Below, piece after piece: positions 1 to 6,936 of a stretch of DNA of 39,569 nucleotides (within the stretch, counting starts at the first letter, position 1; each line of letters begins with the position of its first letter). Source of the stretch: a virus. The stretch lies in IMG/VR virus record IMGVR_UViG_3300031962_000010, positions 1 to 39,569 of that record, one strand, 5' to 3'. The notes beneath the pieces are model-generated. The model saw only the letters and a list, made by a program, of their open reading frames with translations, had not been told where the DNA came from and did no database searches. The translations under genes were made by a program, and so were the position numbers.

Positions 1-1356
1 AACGTGCGTATCCCGTTTAATTGGCACCATGCACGGGAAACGGTTCCGCTTAGATGCTTCTCGTTGCAGGAAAGGCAGTAATACTCGCGCATGGGCGTCT
101 TTCTCGATTTTGAAATCGATGATGCTGGGATAGCGCTGGTGAATGTCGAAAATGTGCCAGATTACTTTGTCGGGTGTGAATCTGCCGTGGCGAATGTCCA
201 CCACATACATTCGTCCGTCTCTATCGAATCCATGAACCGTAAGCGCGGTTGCGTCGTTGTCATTGCGTGCCGGTTCGAGTCCATGGAGGTCGATAGTGCA
301 GTGTAACCGGAGCGTGGGAAAGATGTTGTTAATGACGCTTCGGGGAATAAAAACAATATCTTTTGGATCACACAATCCTCCCTCGGGCGGAATCGGTTTG
401 TTCTTGTACTGGCAGGAAAAAATGTATGGCCCGACTTCCTTCTCGATCCGTTCTAGTTCAGAAACGGGGAATCGTGCAGGCCAAACAGTGTCTTCTCCAG
501 CGCGGGGTCGGCATATTGTGCGATAAGTTCCAGAGGCTTGGAGTCGCCCGTATAAATCTCCAAAATCATACCGGGTCCCTTCCACATCAGTCCATCCGTG
601 AAAAGGAGCAATTTCTGACCGCTCCAGCAAAGGATTGAGGTATCCGAAGTGGGAGATGACATCAGCAATCTGACCAGGAGTTTTGACATTCTCTTTATCC
701 ACCAAGTCCGAATTCTTGATAACTTCATAGTGCGCCCCCGCGATGACTTTCCCTACCGAGCAGGTCGATACGCTCGGTTCTTTCCGGTGCATGGTGCGGT
801 TCGGTACGGTGAATTCCTCCTGGCTGCCGAAGTCCGCCGCTTTCTTCGCTGGCGGGCAATAATCGGGGAAAAAGTAACGAAAATTCTTATTGAACTGGAA
901 ATGGCTTTTAATCTCATTCAGGATTTTCTTGCACTGGTCTCCGGTAGCTGTAGAAATCAGAATGCGCACGTCGGGATAGTTGATAATCCACTGGATGGTA
1001 TGCCCGATGGTCAGGATTGTGGTCTTCAGGTGCCCGCGCGGATAAAGCGAAAGCGTGTTGCGCACTCCGGGCTTGCCTTCGATTGGTTTGTAATCGGCCA
1101 GCTCCCAAAGCGGCACTTCCGGCGTATAGGTGACAATACCGCGATTGTCGGCCACGTCCGTTCCACCCTTGAATTTCTGCACGTTGTTGATGAGGTCGGA
1201 ATGGACATCCCAATCGATGTCTTTGTAGCCGAGCAGAACATCGCACAGATAATGCAAGCTGCGCCGCGCTTTGTTGCGCGCGATTTTCACCACTTCCCAG
1301 CGCCTGAGAATTTCTTCCCACGCAAGTTGCTGCCGGATTCCGGCACTGGTGGTCAC
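1..1356 (-). CDS. terL: Terminase large subunit (partial, C-terminus off the left edge)
   Basis: ATPase/nuclease motor that packages phage DNA into the prohead. The minus-strand frame is open from 1356 to the window edge (452 codons), with no stop. The GTG start at 1356-1354 overlaps the TGA of the preceding gene as GTGA, typical of coupled translation. Visible motifs are a Walker-A-like PRGHLKTT near residues 104-112, a strand IIVxx-like region ending RILISTATGDQ, GAHYEVI (the Walker B region), GTRYDFGDLYG (ATPase coupling region), and TIDLHG near residue 353, which opens the RNase H-like nuclease domain. The last residues seen, PIKRDTHV, lie inside the nuclease domain, so roughly 50-100 residues are missing. 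The Walker A lysine is followed by TT as expected. Confidence 0.9.
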   Translation of the reverse strand, partial: MTTSAGIRQQLAWEEILRRWEVVKIARNKARRSLHYLCDVLLGYKDIDWDVHSDLINNVQKFKGGTDVADNRGIVTYTPEVPLWELADYKPIEGKPGVRNTLSLYPRGHLKTTILTIGHTIQWIINYPDVRILISTATGDQCKKILNEIKSHFQFNKNFRYFFPDYCPPAKKAADFGSQEEFTVPNRTMHRKEPSVSTCSVGKVIAGAHYEVIKNSDLVDKENVKTPGQIADVISHFGYLNPLLERSEIAPFHGWTDVEGTRYDFGDLYGRLQASGTYRTICRPRAGEDTVWPARFPVSELERIEKEVGPYIFSCQYKNKPIPPEGGLCDPKDIVFIPRSVINNIFPTLRLHCTIDLHGLEPARNDNDATALTVHGFDRDGRMYVVDIRHGRFTPDKVIWHIFDIHQRYPSIIDFKIEKDAHARVLLPFLQREASKRNRFPCMVPIKRDTHV

Positions 1357-1733
1357 AACGGACTCCAAAGCGAACAGCACCCGCGCCCATCAACCAGCCC
1401 TTTGACTTTTTTGCATGGGCTGGTGCCATAGACCACGCGAGTAATCATTTCGTCGCAATTGCCGCAGTGCGTCGGACCCTTTTCGGAATATCCCGCTTCG
1501 GTTTTGGAAATCCTACGCGCAGGCCACAGGCCCATGGGGATTTGATGTCCCACTGGATCGCCATTCACATACAAACCGCAAATGCCGCGCGGGCCGTTGA
1601 TATAACCATCCACTTCTAGGCATGATTTCTGTAGCGGGTTAAATTTCCAGCAAATATTGCAGCGTGCGCCTTCAGGCGAACCAATCGATTCCGGCTCGAA
1701 ATACAGAACGCTCGCCTTGTCGAGCAGGTCCAT
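1353..1733 (-). CDS. Cys-rich phage protein, HiPIP-like cysteine pattern
   Basis: A 126-residue protein just upstream of terL. The cysteines read CNIC at about residues 24-27, a third ten residues later (QKSC), then GPRGICGLY, a CGNC pair near residue 93, and CC near the C-terminus. A CxxC, then C, then V-D-G-x-I, then G-x-C pattern is what I recall from small high-potential iron-sulfur-like proteins in metagenomic phages. That assignment is inference, and zinc binding is equally possible. The ATG at 1733 abuts the TGA of the previous gene (TGAATG), and its TGA overlaps the GTG of terL. It therefore belongs to the packaging operon, but its role there is unknown. Confidence 0.75.
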   Translation of the reverse strand: MDLLDKASVLYFEPESIGSPEGARCNICWKFNPLQKSCLEVDGYINGPRGICGLYVNGDPVGHQIPMGLWPARRISKTEAGYSEKGPTHCGNCDEMITRVVYGTSPCKKVKGLVDGRGCCSLWSPL

Positions 1734-1877
1734 TCATTTCTTCCCCGCTGCCTTGCGCTGTTGCGACATCCCGATGGCGATGGCTTGCTTGCGATTCGTG
1801 ACCATCGGCCCTTTCTTCGAGCCGGAACGCAGCAAGCCTTTCTTGAATTCCTCCATCGTGTCTTTCATCCCCGGCAT
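1734..1877 (-). CDS. DUF6496-like small basic protein (47 aa)
   Basis: A 47-residue Lys/Arg-rich protein that starts MPGMKDTMEEFKKG and contains VTNRKQAIAIGMSQQRKA. The pattern of EFK-G-L-SGS..GP.VTNRKQAIAIG.S..RKA matches the small DUF6496 family found in phages and many bacteria, whose function is unknown. The ATG at 1877 lies 4 bases after the stop of the gene upstream; ATG 1868 is a possible alternative. The stop abuts the next ATG. It may bind nucleic acid, judging by charge only. Confidence 0.8.
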   Translation of the reverse strand: MPGMKDTMEEFKKGLLRSGSKKGPMVTNRKQAIAIGMSQQRKAAGKK

Positions 1878-1881
1878 CGGA

Positions 1882-2379
1882 TTACGTCGAGAACGGAATC
1901 ATTTGCGCGGTGATGAAAAAGGTTCCTTGCGGCGTGGTCCCGCCCACCACATATTTCACGCGCCAAATTCCGCCTAGCGGCCCGATGCGGATAACTCCAG
2001 TGGTTCCCGCAATCGCCGCATCCGCTTGCGCCCAATCCGCCGTAGTGATAATCGTTGCGTTGGCCGTGGGCACTTGCGATGCCGTGCAGAGCTGGCTTAT
2101 GCGCGTGGAGTTCGTAGTCATCTGCGTGAAACGCAGCGTATCGTCGTAGATGGCCGTGCCAGTAGGCGGATTGCCCACCAAATCGGTTGTAGCCGCTTGG
2201 CCTAACTTTTTCTGGATAAAGAAATCGAAGGTGGGAAGCGTGCCGGAAACGGTGTTGGCATTGACGGAAATTACCGCCGCCTGCCAAGCCTGAATCATAT
2301 TGATGTCGGGACCGTTCCCCGAAGTCGTGATGACTTGGGAAGCGAGCATGACGACTTCGCGGGTATTGATCTGGCCCAT
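1882..2379 (-). CDS. Putative virion protein, paralogue of the protein at 36498-36959
   Basis: A 165-residue protein rich in Thr, Ile and Ala with no charged domain, typical of a beta-rich capsid-surface or head-completion protein. It shares motifs in the same order with the 153-residue protein at 36498-36959: SGTLPTFDFFI against SGTLPTLQVIV, then GxIRIGPLGGIWRVKYVVGGTTP against PGFIKLRWVISGTTP. Both therefore look like one fold used twice. The ATG at 2379 abuts the TAA of the gene upstream (TAAATG). No exact function can be given; decoration or head-tail joining are the best guesses from context. Confidence 0.75.
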   Translation of the reverse strand: MGQINTREVVMLASQVITTSGNGPDINMIQAWQAAVISVNANTVSGTLPTFDFFIQKKLGQAATTDLVGNPPTGTAIYDDTLRFTQMTTNSTRISQLCTASQVPTANATIITTADWAQADAAIAGTTGVIRIGPLGGIWRVKYVVGGTTPQGTFFITAQMIPFST

Positions 2380-2601
2380 TTATTTTCCAGGGCGCTTCAC
2401 GCCAGGAGTCGCTCCACTCACGGCAAAAGTTGGATTGCCCTTGGCGAAAGTCTTCGCTTTGTTCTTCGCCCAAGGAGTTTTGTTGCCGCGTGATTTCGCC
2501 GCGACTGGGGACATTTTGCCTTTGCCCTGCGCTAGCCGTGCTTTCAGCGCGGCAAACGTGCCATCCGATCCGCCTTGAATCTTCCCGCTCGATATGGCCA
2601 T
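2380..2601 (-). CDS. Small basic Gly/Lys/Ala-rich protein
   Basis: A 73-residue protein of low complexity with many Lys, Ala and Gly residues, for example ALKARLAQGKGKMSPVAAK. It has no cysteine and no membrane segment. It begins at ATG 2601, which overlaps the previous TAA by one base, and ends directly before the next ATG. I recognise no family. The composition fits a packaged, DNA-associated or scaffold-type peptide, but that is inference. Confidence 0.7.
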   Translation of the reverse strand: MAISSGKIQGGSDGTFAALKARLAQGKGKMSPVAAKSRGNKTPWAKNKAKTFAKGNPTFAVSGATPGVKRPGK

Positions 2602-2843
2602 TAGCGCACCTGCCCGCCAGTCGGCTTGCTTGGGACGCTTCCTGAACTGGACAAGTCCTGTTTTTGGCGTCCCTTTTTCGTGGGCACTTTCATGGCTTTC
2701 ATTTTCTTCGCTCCAGCCAGCCGCGCCTGCATCGCCATCAGCCCATCAGAAGTTGATGGAGGAGTAGATTTTGTTGCGCCCGCGCCCATCATCACCCCGA
2801 GCGCGCCTCCGGGCTTGCCAAAAGGTTTAGTGGGAACGGCCAT
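2601..2843 (-). CDS. Small basic low-complexity protein
   Basis: An 80-residue protein starting MAVPTKPFGKPGGALG, with a central basic stretch (LAGAKKMKAMKVPTKKGRQK). It resembles its downstream neighbour in composition (Ala/Gly/Lys, and a similar ALKARLAQ/AMQARLAG motif), so the two may be diverged duplicates. The ATG at 2843 follows a TAG directly. No recognised family. Confidence 0.68.
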   Translation of the reverse strand: MAVPTKPFGKPGGALGVMMGAGATKSTPPSTSDGLMAMQARLAGAKKMKAMKVPTKKGRQKQDLSSSGSVPSKPTGGQVR

Positions 2844-3206
2844 CTACGATTCTTTCCCCCTATCAGCCGAATTCGGATTCACGCTGACTTGTTCCTTGCT
2901 CGGCGTTTGTCCGCGATCCGCCACGGTCACGCCGTAAGCGGAATATCCACCCATGAAGTCTTCGGAATATTGCTTCCCGACGTAGGTGGAATTCGAGTGG
3001 CCCGGAGTCACATCGACGTGATAAGGCCGGTCGGTGGGTATTTCGTTGTAATACTTGTCGCGGGTAATGTCGATCTCGCTGGGAGTAGCGAAATCGCGGG
3101 CGAATTGCCCGCCATCATAGGGAGGAACGGTGGGCGCGAGCGTGCGATTGGGCGCACCTTGAATCGAGCCGCCGCCATCCAAGGGATTTTTCGGCGTTGA
3201 AGCCAT
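2844..3206 (-). CDS. Hypothetical protein, Pro/Gly/Asp-rich, probably virion-associated
   Basis: A 120-residue soluble protein with many Pro, Gly, Tyr and Asp residues and no transmembrane segment or Cys. It is the first gene of its cluster. The 75-base gap upstream holds a 33-bp motif that is repeated in front of another late gene (see repeats), and a GAGAGGTG ribosome site precedes ATG 3206. It lies in the packaging/virion block. No family recognised. Confidence 0.7.
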   Translation of the reverse strand: MASTPKNPLDGGGSIQGAPNRTLAPTVPPYDGGQFARDFATPSEIDITRDKYYNEIPTDRPYHVDVTPGHSNSTYVGKQYSEDFMGGYSAYGVTVADRGQTPSKEQVSVNPNSADRGKES

Positions 3207-3249
3207 AGGACACCTCTCGCCGAAAAGTGTCCGTCCGGCTAGATTATTC

Positions 3250-3282
3250 CGTCAAGCACGTATACTTTTATTTACGTTTTAT
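3250..3282 (-). promoter_or_regulatory. Shared 33-bp intergenic motif, copy 1 (candidate late promoter/operator)
   Basis: This stretch matches 26988-27020 at 28 of 33 positions, in the same orientation. Both copies begin at the stop codon of the upstream gene and precede the next gene. On the minus strand it reads GTAAATAAAAGTATACGTGC, then TTGACG. TATACG could be a -10, but no good -35 is visible, which would fit an activated phage late promoter. Confidence 0.5.
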
Positions 3283-3764
3283 CAGGAAGGTTTGATGAGA
3301 ATTCCAAATCCCCGGCCAGCTTCAAACGTCAACCCGCCTTGCGAGCGCACCCATTTGCCCAGCCAGTATTGATCAGGATTGCCGTTGTAGGAAGTCCGCG
3401 TGTCATGCACCACAAAAACGCAGCCCGGTTTGACCAGCTCGTATTCCCTGGCGCGGGTGTCCTGCGCGGAATCAGAGAAAACAAAATCGGCTTCCCGAAG
3501 CTGCGGAAGGTCGAGTGAAGAACATTTCACAAATGTCACCGGCAAGCCTTCGATGCGCTGAAGATGCGCGATGCCCATTTCCACGTCGCAAGTCCAGACA
3601 TGGCCAAATCCATTGGTCATTACCGCTTCGCCGAGGAATATCGCCGTATGCGCTCGATAGGTTCCTGTTTCCACGACAATCGATGGCTTGAGCATGCGCA
3701 CGAAACCCGCCAGCAGTTCGGCCATCTCCACTTCCGCAGTTGTTGGGTCGATTTCAGTCCACAC
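3282..3764 (-). CDS. Class I SAM-dependent methyltransferase
   Basis: About 160 residues from the GTG at 3764. A Rossmann-type motif I is visible (VVETGTYRAHTAIFLGEAV), followed by an acidic strand end (VWTCDVE), then a DFVFSDSAQD strand and VKPGCVFVVHDT. This order resembles small cephalosporin hydroxylase/Methyltransf_24-type enzymes. The open frame extends to a TTG at 3818, but the GTG at 3764 gives only an 11-base overlap with the glycosyltransferase before it and is preferred. The substrate is unknown. Pairing with a glycosyltransferase suggests modification of a sugar, virion glycan or DNA base. Confidence 0.75.
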   Translation of the reverse strand: MWTEIDPTTAEVEMAELLAGFVRMLKPSIVVETGTYRAHTAIFLGEAVMTNGFGHVWTCDVEMGIAHLQRIEGLPVTFVKCSSLDLPQLREADFVFSDSAQDTRAREYELVKPGCVFVVHDTRTSYNGNPDQYWLGKWVRSQGGLTFEAGRGFGILIKPS

Positions 3765-4326
3765 GTTCCACCTGCGAAAAACCGTATCCCAAATGATTGT
3801 AAAGACACTTGCGCACAAAGCCCGTCTTGAGTCCTTGGTCCGTTACGACCTTCGAGAGAATCCCATCGTACTGCCGCAGCGGGCCTTCAGAAAATGTAAG
3901 CGTGCCCTTGCGCACGAAATACGGGCACCCAATCGAGTGCGCTTCAATCACGTCATCCACAGTTTCATCCCAGCGCGGGAAAGCCTTGGCCGCGTAAGGC
4001 TGGCCGATAAGACCATACTCCAGCGGGAATCCTGCCAGCATCCCGTATTCGGGATGATTCCCGAGCGCTTCAATGCCAAGGGAGAAGAAATTATCGGGGA
4101 TCGGAAGCTGGTCGTCGTCAATGACGCAGTAGATGGGTGTGCGCGCTTTTTCTTCGGCCATTTTCTTGGAATTAACATGGAAAGGTTCGGGCACCACTGA
4201 GCCTAAAAGAATGGGCGTAATGTCAGCCATCATTTGCAGCCGCGTGTTCACAAGCTGGCCCATGGTTAGGCGTAATTCCGTTTTCGGACGCCACCGCACG
4301 AAAACGTCAATCAACGGAATCTGCAT
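3754..4326 (-). CDS. Glycosyltransferase-like protein (GT-A fold, DDD motif)
   Basis: A 190-residue protein. The segment TPIYCVIDDDQLPIP near residues 63-77 looks like the metal-binding DxD motif of GT-A glycosyltransferases. It is preceded by a short alpha/beta stretch and followed by GMLAGFP and AHSIGCPYFVRKGT, as in family 2 enzymes. It is short for the family (usually 230-300 residues), so it may be a reduced enzyme. The ATG at 4326 overlaps the gene upstream by 16 bases. A methyltransferase follows immediately, and a second, unrelated-looking DxD glycosyltransferase sits at 38623-39411 beside the capsid gene. Confidence 0.7.
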   Translation of the reverse strand: MQIPLIDVFVRWRPKTELRLTMGQLVNTRLQMMADITPILLGSVVPEPFHVNSKKMAEEKARTPIYCVIDDDQLPIPDNFFSLGIEALGNHPEYGMLAGFPLEYGLIGQPYAAKAFPRWDETVDDVIEAHSIGCPYFVRKGTLTFSEGPLRQYDGILSKVVTDQGLKTGFVRKCLYNHLGYGFSQVERVD

Positions 4327-4613
4327 TCTGGCGTGTGTAAAATCCCGCCTTCATATCCGCCACCACATTCCGTGCAATTACAATATTCATCGAAAGGGAA
4401 TCTTTCAAAGCGGATTTGTTTTAAGAAATCAATGTGTTCGATAACATGCGGGCGAATATCGGCGGCGCGACCTCGGCAAAACGGCAGTGCCCGTTCAAGC
4501 CGCGCGATCCGATACGATAACTTTTTTTCGTCGCACGTTTCCCAAAATGGAGCGAACAGTTTTACAGCGTCTACACGCGCATCCGAGGAGGGCGGCTTTT
4601 CTGACGTGTTCAC
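4311..4613 (-). CDS. Hypothetical protein with C-terminal CxxC motif
   Basis: A 100-residue protein that starts at a GTG, with GGAG ten bases before it. The C-terminal part, EYCNCTECGGGYEG followed by HTPEC, holds four cysteines and could bind zinc. The first 40 residues overlap another frame (4495-4680) that also has a coding look, so either these two genes truly overlap by 119 bases or one start is wrong. Function unknown. Confidence 0.55.
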   Translation of the reverse strand: MNTSEKPPSSDARVDAVKLFAPFWETCDEKKLSYRIARLERALPFCRGRAADIRPHVIEHIDFLKQIRFERFPFDEYCNCTECGGGYEGGILHTPECRFR

Positions 4614-4680
4614 AGTCCATCTTCTCCTTCTCGGCCAGCAAGCGCCCCAGAAGTTCTTCGATCCGCTTGAAGCGGTTCAA
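4495..4680 (-). CDS. Small basic protein with Cys cluster (alternative or overlapping frame)
   Basis: A 61-residue frame that starts with TTG and overlaps the previous TGA as TTGA, the coupling pattern used throughout this phage. It encodes a short amphipathic helix (EELLGRLLAEKEK), then CEH..GCACRRC and a basic tail. An internal ATG (MDCEH) has a strong GAAGGAG just before it. It overlaps 4311-4613 in a different frame, so confidence is limited. Confidence 0.45.
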   Translation of the reverse strand: MNRFKRIEELLGRLLAEKEKMDCEHVRKAALLGCACRRCKTVRSILGNVRRKKVIVSDRAA

Positions 4681-4976
4681 TTCGGCGGTCCCATGCGCGC
4701 GGCAATATCTTTCAAATAATCGCGATGGCCAACTTCAAAACCCAACTTTTGCGACATATCTAAAACTTGATTAACGTCCAAGAAATCACTAAGAGAGCTG
4801 AGATCGGAAACGAAACAATATTTCAGCCAATCGCGGATTTCCAGTTCGTCTTTGCAACCGTGAAACTTGGCTAATATGGAAAGCAACTTGTCCATGTTGG
4901 CTTTGAGCGCCGTAACTTCCACGGTCTCCGCGAATCGGATATTTTCTGGCTTGATATTCTTGAATGGATTCTCCAT
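4677..4976 (-). CDS. Hypothetical acidic helical protein (99 aa)
   Basis: It starts at ATG 4976 (MENPFKNIKPENIRF); a longer GTG start at 5066 is possible but has no ribosome site. The body is mostly helical, with segments such as ALKANMDKLLSILAKF and SDLSSLSDFLDVNQVLDM. It contains two cysteines and no membrane segment. I do not recognise the family. It sits between a microprotein and the Cys-cluster gene, and its TGA overlaps the TTG of the next gene. Confidence 0.65.
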   Translation of the reverse strand: MENPFKNIKPENIRFAETVEVTALKANMDKLLSILAKFHGCKDELEIRDWLKYCFVSDLSSLSDFLDVNQVLDMSQKLGFEVGHRDYLKDIAARMGPPN

Positions 4977-5137
4977 AAAAAATTTATTCCCGCCTCCCAA
5001 TCGCAGCGCGCTCGCTGGGAATCGGTCACATGAGCAACCGATTGGCCATGTTTCCATGGCGACCACGAATAAGCGCGTTTTTGCGCAACTTGTCAGAGTG
5101 TCTTTGTTCAGCGTTTAGCAAAGGAACTTTCAGCGCT

Positions 5138-5239
5138 TTAACTTGTCAGCTTCTTCATCGAAGTTGTATGTCCGATTACAAATCGGGCGCTCTTGGCGAG
5201 AGCCAATATCCGTCTTTCAAGGACGGTTTTTGTTCCCAT
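5138..5239 (-). CDS. Putative microprotein (33 aa)
   Basis: A short basic ORF (MGTKTVLERRILALAKSARF...) in an otherwise empty 307-base gap. The ATG at 5239 is preceded by GGGAG with a 5-base spacer, a strong Shine-Dalgarno site for this phage. The stop TAA lies in a patch (GACAAGTTAAAGCGC) that is echoed 60 bases further on. No family recognised. The rest of the gap, 4977-5137, shows no gene. Confidence 0.4.
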   Translation of the reverse strand: MGTKTVLERRILALAKSARFVIGHTTSMKKLTS

Positions 5240-5283
5240 GCGTTCTCCCACTTCGCTACCGAAGGCAGGAAAATTCTCCTTTC

Positions 5284-5841
5284 TCAAACTTCAATGACCG
5301 TCGTGGCGTTGAGCAAACTCAGCTTGCCGTCGAGATCGCCCAGCACCTTCTCCAGCCCTTCCTGTTCCTCAAGCAGAGTTTTCTCATCCAAGTGAATCAG
5401 GATTTCAATTGGCTGCTTTTCGCCTGTGGTCACGGTGGCTTGCGCCGCCGCTGCCGCGAAGTTTACCCGCCCGCCTTCGCGCTGCACTTTGTCGCGGATT
5501 TGCTTGATGGCTTGATTCATCGAAGCGAGAAACAATTGCCGTGGCGAAGCGATCTCGCGCCGGAAGTTTAGCCACTCCTGAATGGACATCTCATTGTCGC
5601 CCACTTTGGTCGTAGTGCCAAGGTTCGACCGCTGAATCGCGCTGCGAATGGCCACAATGCGCTTTTCCAAGTCCTCGATGGCTTGCCTCTCGCGCTTCAC
5701 GTATTCGACGCTTCCGCCTTCGAGCGGGTCCTTCAGCCGCGAATCCCGCCCGATATTGGCCAATACCGCTTGGCGTTTCTTTTCCAGCCGCTTGCCAATG
5801 GTTTTAATCTCGGCAAGAGCTTCCGTAATCGTCATACTCAT
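5284..5841 (-). CDS. Coiled-coil protein of unknown function (185 aa)
   Basis: ATG 5841 (MSMTITEALAEIK) is chosen because GGAG lies at the right distance and the ATG overlaps the previous TGA as ATGA. Upstream in-frame codons have no such support. The N-terminal 80 residues are heptad-rich (IKTIGKRLEKKRQAVLANI, ERQAIEDLEKRIVAIRSAI), as is the C-terminal third (EKTLLEEQEGLEKVLGDLD). A central part includes FRREIASPRQLFLASMNQAIKQI. It could be a scaffold or chaperone-like virion factor; this is a guess from shape only. Confidence 0.7.
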   Translation of the reverse strand: MSMTITEALAEIKTIGKRLEKKRQAVLANIGRDSRLKDPLEGGSVEYVKRERQAIEDLEKRIVAIRSAIQRSNLGTTTKVGDNEMSIQEWLNFRREIASPRQLFLASMNQAIKQIRDKVQREGGRVNFAAAAAQATVTTGEKQPIEILIHLDEKTLLEEQEGLEKVLGDLDGKLSLLNATTVIEV

Positions 5842-6047
5842 CTCTCTCTCCTTTTCCACAACGCGAATTGCGGTATCTCCGCTCTGTATTCCTCGATGGG
5901 AACAAACCGCCAACGCCAACGCGAAGAACTCCATAGATCGTTCGTCCGACGCATCGCCTTGCGCCGCACTTCGGCTTGATACTTCAACACCGACACTTCC
6001 TTGATTGGCACGATGCCAAGAGATCGCAAAATCCCCTGCACCTTCAC
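5838..6047 (-). CDS. Small basic hypothetical protein
   Basis: About 69 residues, Arg/Trp-rich at the C-terminus (DLWSSSRWRWRF). Starts at TTG 6050 and GTG 6047 are both in frame. GTG 6047 is preferred because it overlaps the previous TGA as GTGA and has GGGAG seven bases upstream. The stop overlaps the next ATG. No family recognised. Confidence 0.6.
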   Translation of the reverse strand: MKVQGILRSLGIVPIKEVSVLKYQAEVRRKAMRRTNDLWSSSRWRWRFVPIEEYRAEIPQFALWKRRER

Positions 6048-6100
6048 CAATTTCTCCCGGCGAGAGAGACGTTCAGTGGTTTTCTAACTAAAGTTGCCAT
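6044..6100 (-). CDS. Putative leader microprotein (18 aa)
   Basis: An 18-codon ORF (MATLVRKPLNVSLAGRNW) with GAGGAG seven bases before ATG 6100. Its TGA overlaps the GTG of the next gene. The strong ribosome site with a 4-base overlap suggests a translated leader that feeds ribosomes onto the weaker GTG. Coding status is unproven because of the length. Confidence 0.35.
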   Translation of the reverse strand: MATLVRKPLNVSLAGRNW

Positions 6101-6140
6101 TTGGTTTTCTCCTCGATTTTAAGATTTTTACTGCGTGGCC

Positions 6141-6899
6141 CTAAACTACTCTGCGACCTTCAAACTTCGGTTCATCCCAAACATCGAGATAAAGCTGAAT
6201 GCCTTTGTAATCCATCACCAAGAATGGATCGCTTACCTGCATGTGAATTTCCTGCCAGCGTTCTTGCAACTCGGAAACGTAAAAGTTCGTCTCGGGCAAC
6301 GCTTGCTTCACCTGCAACGCACGTTCAATCGCGAAGTCAGGGACGGGATTGCGGTAAGGATTGTAACTCCCGCCGATTGGAAAACTTATCCATTCGCCTT
6401 GGTGAATATCGGCTTTCTTGTGGCGGGCAATCATGCAAATAATCCAAGAGCCAACAATGAATCCCAACCATCCGGTTATCATCCTTGCCGCAAACAGATA
6501 CTTGGCCAATGTGCCACCGTCCGCCATAGCTCCGAGGCTTACCGCACCAAAGATCAGCGATAGGACCATAACGACTCCGCCAAGAACAACAATCACTTCT
6601 CCTGGGCTACTCTTGTGCATGGCCTTCACGAAGGCGCAGCTTCCCTTGCGCTCGATCTTCTTGACCTCCGCGCGCTGATACTTGTCTACCGCGCGAGAAT
6701 CGAATGGTTCGATGCCCAGCGATTCCAGCGCCGATGCCACCGCCAATTCATTGACGCGATGCGCCGCCACTGCTTCCTGATTATTGAGTGCGGACGGTGA
6801 ATAGCCCAATTCCTTTCTCGCGCGTTCCAGTAACTCGCGCTTGCCAAAACTGATTTCCGGTGATGCAGTGAAAATTTTACGCTCTAAAATTGTTTCCAT
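6141..6899 (-). CDS. Membrane protein with two TM segments
   Basis: A 252-residue protein. Residues 1-95 are soluble and helical, and two hydrophobic segments follow (about 100-122, EVIVVLGGVVMVLSLIFGAV, and about 138-160, ARMITGWLGFIVGSWIICMI). The C-terminal domain contains HQGEWISFPIGGSYNPYRNPVPD and helical stretches. GGAGAG precedes ATG 6899. The gene at 6937-7710 carries a similar QGEWFFIPRPD phrase, so part of the soluble domain may be related to that family. It is in the transcription unit driven by the 7742-7770 promoter. Confidence 0.75.
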   Translation of the reverse strand: METILERKIFTASPEISFGKRELLERARKELGYSPSALNNQEAVAAHRVNELAVASALESLGIEPFDSRAVDKYQRAEVKKIERKGSCAFVKAMHKSSPGEVIVVLGGVVMVLSLIFGAVSLGAMADGGTLAKYLFAARMITGWLGFIVGSWIICMIARHKKADIHQGEWISFPIGGSYNPYRNPVPDFAIERALQVKQALPETNFYVSELQERWQEIHMQVSDPFLVMDYKGIQLYLDVWDEPKFEGRRVV

Positions 6900-6936
6900 A
6901 ATTCTCTCCTTTGATTGGAATGTTTTCTGGACTCTT

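Noticed and set aside
649-1431. Plus-strand 260-residue frame opposite terL
   Set aside because: It mirrors the strong terL frame on the other strand and has no recognisable motif or ribosome site.
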